DNA from: Sunxiuqinia sp963677175
GTDB lineage: Bacteria > Bacteroidota > Bacteroidia > Bacteroidales > Prolixibacteraceae
Direction of reading: 5' to 3'
DNA: 64,000 nucleotides
Assembly (NCBI GenBank): GCA_963677175.2
Contig: CAXXES010000004.1
Span: 124,001-188,000 of the forward strand
Shown here one piece after another: positions 35,478 to 42,920 of the stretch (within the stretch, counting starts at the first letter, position 1; every line of letters starts with the position of its first letter). The notes beneath the pieces are model-generated. The model was not told the origin of the DNA, searched no databases, and saw nothing but the letters and a program-made list of their open reading frames with translations. Made by a program: the position numbers and the translations under genes.

Positions 35478-36890
35478 TCATGGTTCAATCCTCCTTTCTT
35501 TTTTGGTGGTGATCACTTTGTGGTCTTTATTTTCTTGGTTCTCCAAGGCTTCGATCTCCAGCGGATTGTTCACGCTGGCATCGTGGGCTTCTTTACGTTT
35601 TTCAATCGTCTCTTCAATATTTTGTCTTAAAGTTTCGGTATTCTCCCATTCGGTGGTTCGAATAAACGATTGGGCCGAGAAAGCAAGGATGATCATGCCG
35701 GCAACAGGAACGATGAATTTGCGCTTATTACGGTACTTTTGGTATAAGTAGTCAACCAGCCAAATACTCACCAGTGCCAGTCCGATTACGCTTAGGTACA
35801 TATACCTGTCGGCCGTAATGGTTGCCCGGGGCATCGGGAGCAGGTGCAATGCCAGCAACAGGTTAAGCAGGAAAAAAGCAAAACCAAACAAAGGGAGTGT
35901 ATTTGGCTTTTTCCATAGTGCCCGGATAAAAAACAAGACTATAGCTGCCAGCAACGGATAAGTCCAAAAACTTGCAGGCAATTGTTGCCCAACAGGCATC
36001 GGGTAAAAATACCAGTAGTAAAGTTTTACCGGAGCTATGAACCGGAAGATATACTGGATCAGGCTATGGGCTCCAAAAACGGCCCGCTGGTAAAAAGGAT
36101 ACGCGCCATCCGTTTCAATATTTCCCAGGTTATTTTGAAGCGAAAAATACCACATGGCTGCGGCCAGTAAAAAGAAAGGAATTTTATCGAGGACTTCCTC
36201 CCTTGTGATGATTTTCTTACTCAATCGGAGAGCTTTATATCTTCCCATTACCCAATCGATCAAGACGAGGTTTAATGGAAACAGGATGGCTTGTTCTTTG
36301 GATCCGAAAGCCAGCAGGTAAGAGATGAGTGTACCGATATACCAACTTCCTTTTTTGGAATCGAGATATCGAAGATAACATCCTATTCCGGCTAAACAGA
36401 AAAAAGCATACAGAACAACCTTTGAAGCACTGATCCAGGCCACCGATTCAACTTGCAGTGGATGAACAGCGAATAGCATAGCCACAACTGAGGCGTATAA
36501 GCCGAATCGTTGAGTACTCCATGTGGGTTTTACTTGCTTAAGAATCGAGCGAATAATGACATAAACCAAGAGCACATTGGCTATGTGAACCAAAAGGCAA
36601 GCCGCGTGAAAGGCCCCTGCATTGAGTCCAAACAAAGAATAAATACCCAGGTAAAAAAGCGTGTTGATGGGAGAATATTGTCCGTGGTAAAAGTTTAAGA
36701 AATGGTACTTTAAACTATACCACGAAAAATCCATCACAAAAGGTTGTTCGAGCAACATCCATTGGTCATCCCACTTGTATTGAAAATCATTGGAAAAAGT
36801 GTGAAAAAATACAATTGTTGTGAGCAAGGGCAACAACAAGCAGATGGATGAATTCAATTTGTTTTGACTATTGAAAAACTGGCCTGTCAT
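35478..36890 (-). CDS. TMTC-like GT-C membrane protein, unit 2
   Basis: 470 aa, nearly identical to unit 1 apart from scattered changes (for example VIIRSI for TIIRTI) and a variable C-terminal tail (NPLEIEALENQENKDHK) before the shared end KERRIEP. Keeps WDDQWML, SPINTLFY and VHPLQVESVAWIS. The upstream region is cut short: only ~130 bp separate it from the truncated unit 3 GT2 gene. Confidence 0.78.
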   Translation of the reverse strand: MTGQFFNSQNKLNSSICLLLPLLTTIVFFHTFSNDFQYKWDDQWMLLEQPFVMDFSWYSLKYHFLNFYHGQYSPINTLFYLGIYSLFGLNAGAFHAACLLVHIANVLLVYVIIRSILKQVKPTWSTQRFGLYASVVAMLFAVHPLQVESVAWISASKVVLYAFFCLAGIGCYLRYLDSKKGSWYIGTLISYLLAFGSKEQAILFPLNLVLIDWVMGRYKALRLSKKIITREEVLDKIPFFLLAAAMWYFSLQNNLGNIETDGAYPFYQRAVFGAHSLIQYIFRFIAPVKLYYWYFYPMPVGQQLPASFWTYPLLAAIVLFFIRALWKKPNTLPLFGFAFFLLNLLLALHLLPMPRATITADRYMYLSVIGLALVSIWLVDYLYQKYRNKRKFIVPVAGMIILAFSAQSFIRTTEWENTETLRQNIEETIEKRKEAHDASVNNPLEIEALENQENKDHKVITTKKERRIEP

Positions 36891-36942
36891 GGTGTCTTTT
36901 TATGATTTGTATATTTCGGTTTGATTTAAAAATGGTTGATCA

Positions 36943-37695
36943 TTATGGGCTGTTACAATAAGTGTTTTTATGTATAAAGGAGAAAACATTCAAAACATAG
37001 ACACCTAAATTCAATTTGATGGAGTTAAACGCATGCTTAAATAAGCGGAACAAAGAGTAGTTGCTTTTTCCGTACAGGCGGGAAGGCGCATGAAAAGGAA
37101 GTACAACCGAAGAAAAACCGATGGACTGGATAAAGCCGCGGATGAACCGGTTTTGTTCGCGGTAGCATGTTTTCAGGGTGTCTGCAACCTGCCTGGATAT
37201 TAGGAAAAAATCAGTGGCGTTGTTGCGGAACTTAATGGTTGACAGCCGGTTGATCAGTCTGTAGAATAAGGTAGACAGCAGTCGTTTTACCCATCCGTTA
37301 TCATCCCGCCGGATGCATTCCATGAGGACAAAATCGCTGCCCGCCTGGTAGGCGCGAAGCATATTTTCAATTTCAGCCGGTGGATGCTGCCCGTCACCAT
37401 CCATGCAGATGATCGCATCCCCTTTCGCATGATCAATTCCCGCAATCATAGCCGATTCATGACCAAAATTCTTTGAAAACTCAATGGAGCAGTGATTGAT
37501 GGTTTGATCTGCATGGGATGCCGTTAACATATCAATGCGAGATTGAGTCTGGTCGGTGCTTCCATCGTTTACCCAGATGAGCTCAAAGTTTACATGGGTC
37601 ATTTTTAATAGCTCCTGCCTTAGCGATGACCAGAAATTAAGAACTCCTTCCTCTTCGTTGTATAAGGAAATAACTATGGAAATTAGTTTGTTCAT
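36943..37695 (-). CDS. Truncated GT2 (DPM1/GtrB-like), unit 3
   Basis: 250 aa. Residues 1-226 match the GT2 of units 1 and 2, including DGDGQHPPAEI, but after HAFNSI the sequence switches to KLNLGVYVLNVF..., translated from the upstream region of the unit 2 TMTC-like gene. Both C-terminal membrane helices are lost. The catalytic domain is complete, so a soluble enzyme is conceivable, but the break sits exactly at a cassette junction and I regard this as a recombination product. Confidence 0.82.
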   Translation of the reverse strand: MNKLISIVISLYNEEEGVLNFWSSLRQELLKMTHVNFELIWVNDGSTDQTQSRIDMLTASHADQTINHCSIEFSKNFGHESAMIAGIDHAKGDAIICMDGDGQHPPAEIENMLRAYQAGSDFVLMECIRRDDNGWVKRLLSTLFYRLINRLSTIKFRNNATDFFLISRQVADTLKTCYREQNRFIRGFIQSIGFSSVVLPFHAPSRLYGKSNYSLFRLFKHAFNSIKLNLGVYVLNVFSFIHKNTYCNSP

Positions 37696-38138
37696 GGCGC
37701 CTGATCTGATTGATTCGATTGATTGGACTCATTGGCTTGAACCTGCCCTTTTATAGATAATGCGATAGCTCCGCCGGCCACATTTCCTTCCACCCGGATT
37801 GTTTTTATAAAACGGCCGGTATGTTGCGCATCATAGGTGACTTTGATTTCTCCGGTTTTTCCCGGTTCAATAGGATGGCGAGGCCATTCCGGAGTAGTGC
37901 AGCCGCAACTGGTGGCTACATTGGTCATAACAAACGGCGTATCGCCTGTATTTGTGAATGTAAAAGTACCCGGCTGCGGCTTTCCTTGTTTTAAATTGCC
38001 AAGATCCAGTTCGGCATGGTTAAATTCAATGGTGGTTTCATGAAACTCCTCGGCGCTATGTGGATTTTTCGAACGAACTAGCGAAATGATGAGTATCGAA
38101 GCCGTTAATGCTATTGTAACTAATAAGAGTCTTTTCAT
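37692..38138 (-). CDS. DUF1573 domain protein, unit 3
   Basis: 148 aa. Signal/anchor MKRLLLVTIALTASILIISLVRS resembles unit 1; DUF1573 domain FNHAELDLGNLKQGKPQPG, SCGCTTPEWP, RFIKTIRVEGNVAGGAIALS. The short tail has an extra NQS repeat from a small DNA duplication (GATTCGATTGATTGGACT). Overlaps the GT2 start by 4 bp. The 38139-38394 spacer is AT-rich without a gene. Confidence 0.9.
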   Translation of the reverse strand: MKRLLLVTIALTASILIISLVRSKNPHSAEEFHETTIEFNHAELDLGNLKQGKPQPGTFTFTNTGDTPFVMTNVATSCGCTTPEWPRHPIEPGKTGEIKVTYDAQHTGRFIKTIRVEGNVAGGAIALSIKGQVQANESNQSNQSDQAP

Positions 38139-38394
38139 TTTTACTATGATTTTTTTTGTCTGATCGACTTCAACTTTTTGATAAGAGATCTTATGAAAAT
38201 TATTTTTAATATATCATTGCGCCCGAACCTGAATTAGTATTTCCTGTATGAACATTTTTTTTCGCGAAATATTTTAAGGCATTGTCATTGATTCAGGCTG
38301 GATGGAGAGTGTTTCTTCCATCAAATATGGTTCTTATTTAGCTTTTCTTAATACTATCAGATATCTAATCTCCCTCATATTAGTGCGGTTTATG

Positions 38395-38991
38395 TTAATG
38401 TGTTTCATAGTGGTGACTTTTAAATTTGGAAGATATTATTGATAAGTAATTGATCGTGAGCATTGTATCCTCCTTAGTTGGTAAAAAGGAGTCATTTATT
38501 TTCAGATTTTTATCTAACACAAAGAAGTAAGGGAACTGCAATTCCTCAAAGGGAATATCTAAAGATTTCACGCTATACGTGTTGAATCGGATATGGTTTG
38601 ATCTCGTGAAAAGAAATCGATCTCTCACGTTCTGATAATATGCAAACAGAATGATTCTTCCGTCGTCAATACTATCTGTGTATCTGTTCAGCAGATCTAG
38701 TTGTTTGTCAATACATGAGTGGCAATGCAAATTGGAATATCTGAAGATAAGTTTTGCTTCATCTATTATTGAATCCAGTATTTGAGAACATCCGTTATTT
38801 TCAATTAGCACTAACTTGTTCGCCAAAGTCTGATTGTCATTTTCTAGATTATTGGATATGGCAAAAAAATAATCCCCAGCCTTTTTACTTTTTTCGTATG
38901 CTGTGGGATTTGTATGTCTGATGTTCAGATAGATAACTAGCGAAATTCCAATAACAATAGTGCCCAAAAGTAACTTTAAACTTGCTTTCAT
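38395..38991 (-). CDS. Thioredoxin-fold (TlpA/redoxin-like) exported protein, unit 3
   Basis: 198 aa with an N-terminal membrane helix (LLLGTIVIGISLVIYL). LIFRYSNLHCHSCIDKQLDLL carries a CxxC (Cys90, Cys93) in the same position as the unit 2 protein, and DIPFEELQFPYFFVLDKN resembles the later thioredoxin strand. Its start overlaps the propeller stop by 4 bp (ATGA), so the two are translationally coupled. Overall identity to the unit 2 protein is low; the shared CxxC and gene position make them counterparts. Confidence 0.65.
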   Translation of the reverse strand: MKASLKLLLGTIVIGISLVIYLNIRHTNPTAYEKSKKAGDYFFAISNNLENDNQTLANKLVLIENNGCSQILDSIIDEAKLIFRYSNLHCHSCIDKQLDLLNRYTDSIDDGRIILFAYYQNVRDRFLFTRSNHIRFNTYSVKSLDIPFEELQFPYFFVLDKNLKINDSFLPTKEDTMLTINYLSIISSKFKSHHYETH

Positions 38992-40121
38992 TTTAAGTAT
39001 AATTTAAATAAAAGGGGGTTTTGTGTTTCCTGAAGCGTACTTAGCACGAATAAATCAGGATGCGTTGACAAAAGCTCTTTCGAAATTCCTTTATTGATTA
39101 TCGTGTAGGGCTCCAGTGTAGCAAATAAACAGTTTTCCGTTTCTGAGTGACCAAGAATTGTAAGTGGCAGTTCATTATAAAGCAAACTTTTTTGAGCTGA
39201 AACAACCGTTTTTGTTTTTTTATTAAAAATAGCGCTGTGAAAAAGGCCTTTTATTACGTATTCAAAATAAATGTAATTGGATAATTCATAAAAACGGCTG
39301 ATCTTATATACAAAACCTTTTCTTTTCATTTCATCAATTTCCTGTTCACCATCCGGCTTCTTAACTATTAAATCATCAATAGGGATAAACCGACCATTAA
39401 AATCTATTTTATATCTGATATAAATTGAATCCTTTGTCACTTGATAGATACAATCCTGATAATATGGAGGAATCATGTAGAAATCTTTTTTGTGGCGGAC
39501 GAACCGTTCTCTTGATACAACGTTTAATCTATTCTCGATGTATCGAATTTCTTTATTTCCTTTTTTTTGCTTCACCAAATAGTGTTTTTGCAGATTTTCG
39601 ATTGGAAGATTAAATGTGTAATAATGCTGGTCGTCGAAATAACAAAGGCTTATAGCCTCTCCGTATTCTCCATTATATATAGAATGAAGGTAAGCTAGTT
39701 CAGGATCGTATTTATGAATTTTTCGATAATCGAGGATTACCATGTTATTTTCATTATCAAAGTGGAAATCCTTAATTACATTGTATTGTCCCGGGCCCTT
39801 GCCATTCATGTTTAATTTTCTAATAAATGATCCATCTTCCCTATAAATCAATATTTCTTGTAGCTGCAGGTCGAAGATGAATAATTTCTTGTCATTGTAT
39901 AGAAATTTATGGATTCCACTAAAAACAGATTCTTTCGTAGTTTCTATTGGAACAATTGAAAAGCTGTCAATAAATTCTTCCCAGGGAAATACTTCTTCGA
40001 TTTCATTAGGGTTGACATGAATTGTTGTCGCGTTTTTTAGCTGTATTTTTTTAGTGTCTGAATTCGTGCAGGAATAAACGAATAAAGAAAGGGCAAATAA
40101 AACAAAATTCGATCTTTTCAT
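38988..40121 (-). CDS. Six-bladed beta-propeller lipoprotein, unit 3
   Basis: 377 aa with lipobox LFVYSC (Cys18). EEVFPWEEFIDSFSIVPIETTKESVFSGIHKFLYNDKKLFIFD and NMNGKGPGQYNVIKDFHFD are the family signatures. Blades are short and Lys/Tyr rich. Diverged from units 1 and 2. Coupled to the thioredoxin-like gene, which suggests the two products act together outside the cytoplasm. Confidence 0.85.
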   Translation of the reverse strand: MKRSNFVLFALSLFVYSCTNSDTKKIQLKNATTIHVNPNEIEEVFPWEEFIDSFSIVPIETTKESVFSGIHKFLYNDKKLFIFDLQLQEILIYREDGSFIRKLNMNGKGPGQYNVIKDFHFDNENNMVILDYRKIHKYDPELAYLHSIYNGEYGEAISLCYFDDQHYYTFNLPIENLQKHYLVKQKKGNKEIRYIENRLNVVSRERFVRHKKDFYMIPPYYQDCIYQVTKDSIYIRYKIDFNGRFIPIDDLIVKKPDGEQEIDEMKRKGFVYKISRFYELSNYIYFEYVIKGLFHSAIFNKKTKTVVSAQKSLLYNELPLTILGHSETENCLFATLEPYTIINKGISKELLSTHPDLFVLSTLQETQNPLLFKLYLK

Positions 40122-40223
40122 CTTTTGATAATTTTGGGTCTTGTCATTTACAGAATTCTATAGGCCTTTTTGTTAAGAAATTAATAAATGGAAGAGGGTT
40201 ACCCTCTTCCATTTATAAAAATA

Positions 40224-40556
40224 TTATGAAACGATTTTTTTTGTACAGGCTTTTGGTGAACAATCTATTGTGCCGGGAAAGCAAATAACCATTGTCCCAT
40301 CATGTCTGTCTCCATTTGCATCTATATAAGTGCAATCTGCAGGAACATTTTGTTCATCATCAGGGTCTGTTGCCGTTTCTGTCTCAGTTGCTGTCTCTGT
40401 CTCTGTACCTGTGCCAGTCCCTGTAGTTTGGGCAACCAGTTCATTGCCGGTTAAAAAATACGGGCTGTCCAAAGTGAACTTCACATTCAGGAGCAGTGCC
40501 ATAAAAAAGATTCCTGCTGCCAGGTATCTCAATCCTTTTTCTATTTTTGTCTTCAT
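40224..40556 (-). CDS. Exported Thr-repeat, Cys-containing small protein (NVEALA-like), unit 3
   Basis: 110 aa. Shared leader (MKTKIEKGLRYLAAGIFF ... LTGNELVAQT), then a mixed repeat: three TG, two TE, TA, two TE, TA, TD. The payload is the shortest of the three: VPADCTYIDANGDRHDG, VICFPGTIDCSPKACTKKIVS, with four Cys. It has no resemblance to the payloads of units 1 and 2. Confidence 0.75.
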   Translation of the reverse strand: MKTKIEKGLRYLAAGIFFMALLLNVKFTLDSPYFLTGNELVAQTTGTGTGTETETATETETATDPDDEQNVPADCTYIDANGDRHDGTMVICFPGTIDCSPKACTKKIVS

Positions 40557-40627
40557 AATTTTAAAAAATTTGGTTCAGGATTGTGAGCGTTTGATATTAC
40601 GGTTAAGCTCATATTTCCTGAGGTTTA

Positions 40628-40655
40628 GGTGTGACCGGCTTCATCCGGTTGCACC
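40628..40655 (-). promoter_or_regulatory. Conserved leader hairpin, unit 3
   Basis: GGTGTGACCGG/CCGGTTGCACC arms (plus-strand reading) 72 nt upstream of the small-protein start; same position and sequence as in unit 1. Confidence 0.5.
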
Positions 40656-40753
40656 TTTTACTTTAATATTCCTGTTATCGTGCATGAGGCAGCACGTCTG
40701 CCGCACCTTTAACTGTCTTACAATTAAAGCGTAAATGTTTACAGGGTGTTAAG

Positions 40754-42166
40754 TCATGGTTCAATCCTCCTTTCTTTTTTGGTGGTGATCACTTTGGGGT
40801 TTTTACTTTGTCGGTTCTCCGAGGCATCATTTTCCAGCGGATTGTTCACGATGGCATCGTGGGCTTCTTTACGTTTTTCAATCGCCTCTTCAATATTTTG
40901 TCTTAACGTTTCGGTATTCTTCCATTCGGTGGTTCGAATAAACGATTGGACAGAAAAAGCAAGGATGATCATGCCGGCAACAGGAACGATGAATTTGCGC
41001 TTATTACGGTACTTTTGGTATAAGTAGTCAACCAGCCAAATACTCACCAGTGCCAGTCCGATTACGCTTAGGTACATATACCTGTCGGCCGTAATGGTTG
41101 CCCGGGGCATCGGGAGCAGGTGCAATGCCAGCAACAGGTTAAGCAAGAAAAAAGCAAAACCAAACAAAGGGAGTGTATTTGGCTTTTTCCATAGTGCCCT
41201 AATGAAAAACGCAACAATAGCTGCCAGCAACGGATAAGTCCAAAAGCTTGCAGGCAGTTGCTGGCCAACAGGCATCGGGTAAAAATACCAGTAGTAAAGT
41301 TTTACCGGAGCTATGAACCGGAAGATATACTGAATCAGGCTGTGGGCTCCAAAAACGGCCCGCTGGTAAAAAGGATACGCCCCCTCTGTTTCAATATTTC
41401 CCAGGTCATTTTGAAGCGAAAAATACCACATGGCTGCTGCCAGTAAAAAGAAAGGAATTTTATCGAGGACTTCCTCCCTTGCGAAGATTTTTTTATTCAA
41501 TCGGAGAGCTTTATATCTTCCCATTACCCAATCGATCAGGATCAGGTTTAATGGAAACAAGATGGCTTGTTCTTTGGATCCGAAAGCCAGCAGGTAGCAG
41601 ACCAGGGTACCGATATACCAACTTCCCTTTTTGGAATTGAGATATCGAAGATAACATCCTATTCCGGCTAGACAGAAAAGTGCATACAGAACAACCTTTG
41701 ACGCACTGATCCAGGCCACCGATTCAACCTGCAGTGGGTGAACGGCGAATAGCATAGCCACTACCGAGGCGTATAGGCTGAATCGTTGAGCACTCCATGT
41801 GGGTTTTACTTGCTTAAGAATAGTCCGAATAATGGTATAAACCAGGAGCACATTGGCTATGTGAACCAAAAGGCAAGCCGCGTGAAAGGCCCCTGGATTT
41901 AATCCAAACAAAGAGTAAATAACCAGGTAAAAAAGCGTATTGATGGGAGAGTATTGTCCGTGGTAAAAGTTTAAGAAATGGTACTTTAAACTATACCACG
42001 AAAAATCCATCACAAAAGGTTGTTCGAGCAACATCCATTGGTCATCCCACTTGTATTGAAAATCATTGGAAAAAGTGTGAAAAAATACAATTGCTGTGAG
42101 CAAGGGCAACAACAAGTAGATGGATGAATTCAATTTGTTTCTAATGTTGAAAAACTGGCCTGGCAT
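40754..42166 (-). CDS. TMTC-like GT-C membrane protein, unit 3
   Basis: 470 aa, same architecture as units 1 and 2 with slightly more changes (for example MPGQFFNIRNKLNSSIYLL at the start, KKIFAREEVLDK, SLQNDLGNIETEGAY). WDDQWML, SPINTLFY and VHPLQVESVAWIS are intact; the tail again ends KERRIEP. First gene of unit 3, preceded by ~500 bp of AT-rich sequence with a 10-G tract. Confidence 0.78.
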   Translation of the reverse strand: MPGQFFNIRNKLNSSIYLLLPLLTAIVFFHTFSNDFQYKWDDQWMLLEQPFVMDFSWYSLKYHFLNFYHGQYSPINTLFYLVIYSLFGLNPGAFHAACLLVHIANVLLVYTIIRTILKQVKPTWSAQRFSLYASVVAMLFAVHPLQVESVAWISASKVVLYALFCLAGIGCYLRYLNSKKGSWYIGTLVCYLLAFGSKEQAILFPLNLILIDWVMGRYKALRLNKKIFAREEVLDKIPFFLLAAAMWYFSLQNDLGNIETEGAYPFYQRAVFGAHSLIQYIFRFIAPVKLYYWYFYPMPVGQQLPASFWTYPLLAAIVAFFIRALWKKPNTLPLFGFAFFLLNLLLALHLLPMPRATITADRYMYLSVIGLALVSIWLVDYLYQKYRNKRKFIVPVAGMIILAFSVQSFIRTTEWKNTETLRQNIEEAIEKRKEAHDAIVNNPLENDASENRQSKNPKVITTKKERRIEP

Positions 42167-42533
42167 GGTGTCGTTTTATGATTTGTATATTTAGGTTTGA
42201 TTTAAAAATTGCTGATCATTATGGGCTGTTACAATATGTGTTTTTATATATAAAGGAGAAAACACTCAAAACATAGACACATAAATTCAATTTTTTTTCA
42301 TTTTTTTTTCAATTCGGTTTTTTCAGCAGGTTCAGTTTTGTGTAAAACCGGCTTCATGAAACATATCTTGTCGTCATCTGTAGGTCATCGATTTTTTTCG
42401 ACGACGCTGTAAACGATAAAAATATTCAGTGTGCCCAATTTAAACTTGTATGAAGTTGCACCAAGCCCGAATGCTCGTGTCAAATCAGGCTGTATATCAG
42501 TATTGTACTCTCTTTGCTTTGTGTCTTTTTTCT

Positions 42534-42543
42534 GGGGGGGGGG
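42534..42543. repeat. Poly-G tract (10 G) upstream of unit 3
   Basis: Ten consecutive G ~370 bp upstream of the unit 3 TMTC-like gene, at the position matching the nine-G tract upstream of unit 1. Confidence 0.55.
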
Positions 42544-42700
42544 CTCACTGTATTGCCTTTATGTAAAAGGTGTTTGTTAGGGAATTAATTTGTTTTGATT
42601 GTGTTTGGTGTTTTTAAACCTGTTTGGCGATGGGTTACCAGAGGCTAAGGTTCGCGAGAAGGCGAACATGTGCCCGGTTGGATTGAATTGTTTTTAAGGC

Positions 42701-42902
42701 CTGCCCGGACCCGGTCGCCATTTTTCGCGTTGAGCTTCTCCAACTGCTCGTTTACCCTGAAACGCAGTTCGCTTTTACGCACCGCAGCCAGTTTACCATT
42801 GTTAATCAACTCTTTTTTGAATGGCTGCTTTTCCAGCACCATGATTTCGACAGGATTCTGCTGCTGGATATACTGGCGTTTTTCGGCAGCATCGGTTTCT
42901 GC
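42701..42902 (-). pseudogene. 5' fragment of an RND adaptor gene (copy of 24064-25146)
   Basis: On the minus strand the translation runs ETDAAEKRQYIQQQNP, VEIMVLEKQPFKKELINNG, then LRFRVNEQLEKLNAKNGDRVRAG. These match residues ~28-95 of the complete adaptor with few changes, then it diverges. It has no signal peptide and no downstream domains. It begins right after the GT32 stop. The fragment marks the far border of the cassette array, mirroring the complete adaptor at the near border. Confidence 0.88.
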
Positions 42903-42920
42903 TTTTGCCCTCCGAAGGTT

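Larger units (their letters stand above)
30570..37018 (-). repeat. Tandem cassette, unit 2 (~6.4 kb)
   Basis: From the second copy of the adaptor's first codons (near 30570-30590) to the fusion with the unit 3 GT2 at ~37018. It contains all module types plus a small PLDc_N-type gene: TMTC-like (35478-36890), small protein (34916-35281), propeller (33408-34664), thioredoxin-like (32793-33377), PLDc_N (32558-32755), DUF1573 (31576-32019), GT2 (30620-31579). The payload section 32.2-34.9 kb is visibly more AT-rich than the flanking enzyme genes. Confidence 0.85.
37019..42700 (-). repeat. Tandem cassette, unit 3 (~5.7 kb)
   Basis: From the truncated GT2 to the adaptor-fragment junction at ~42700. 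Content: TMTC-like (40754-42166), small protein (40224-40556), propeller (38988-40121), thioredoxin-like (38395-38991), DUF1573 (37692-38138), 5' part of GT2. The upstream region 42167-42700 is homologous to that of unit 1 and has no genes. Confidence 0.85.

Noticed and set aside
23460..40556. Diversity-generating retroelement (four-helix-bundle protein is Avd-like, and nearby peptides have variable tails)
   Set aside because: No reverse transcriptase gene or template/variable repeat pair with A-biased changes is visible, and the payload differences are not point-mutational.
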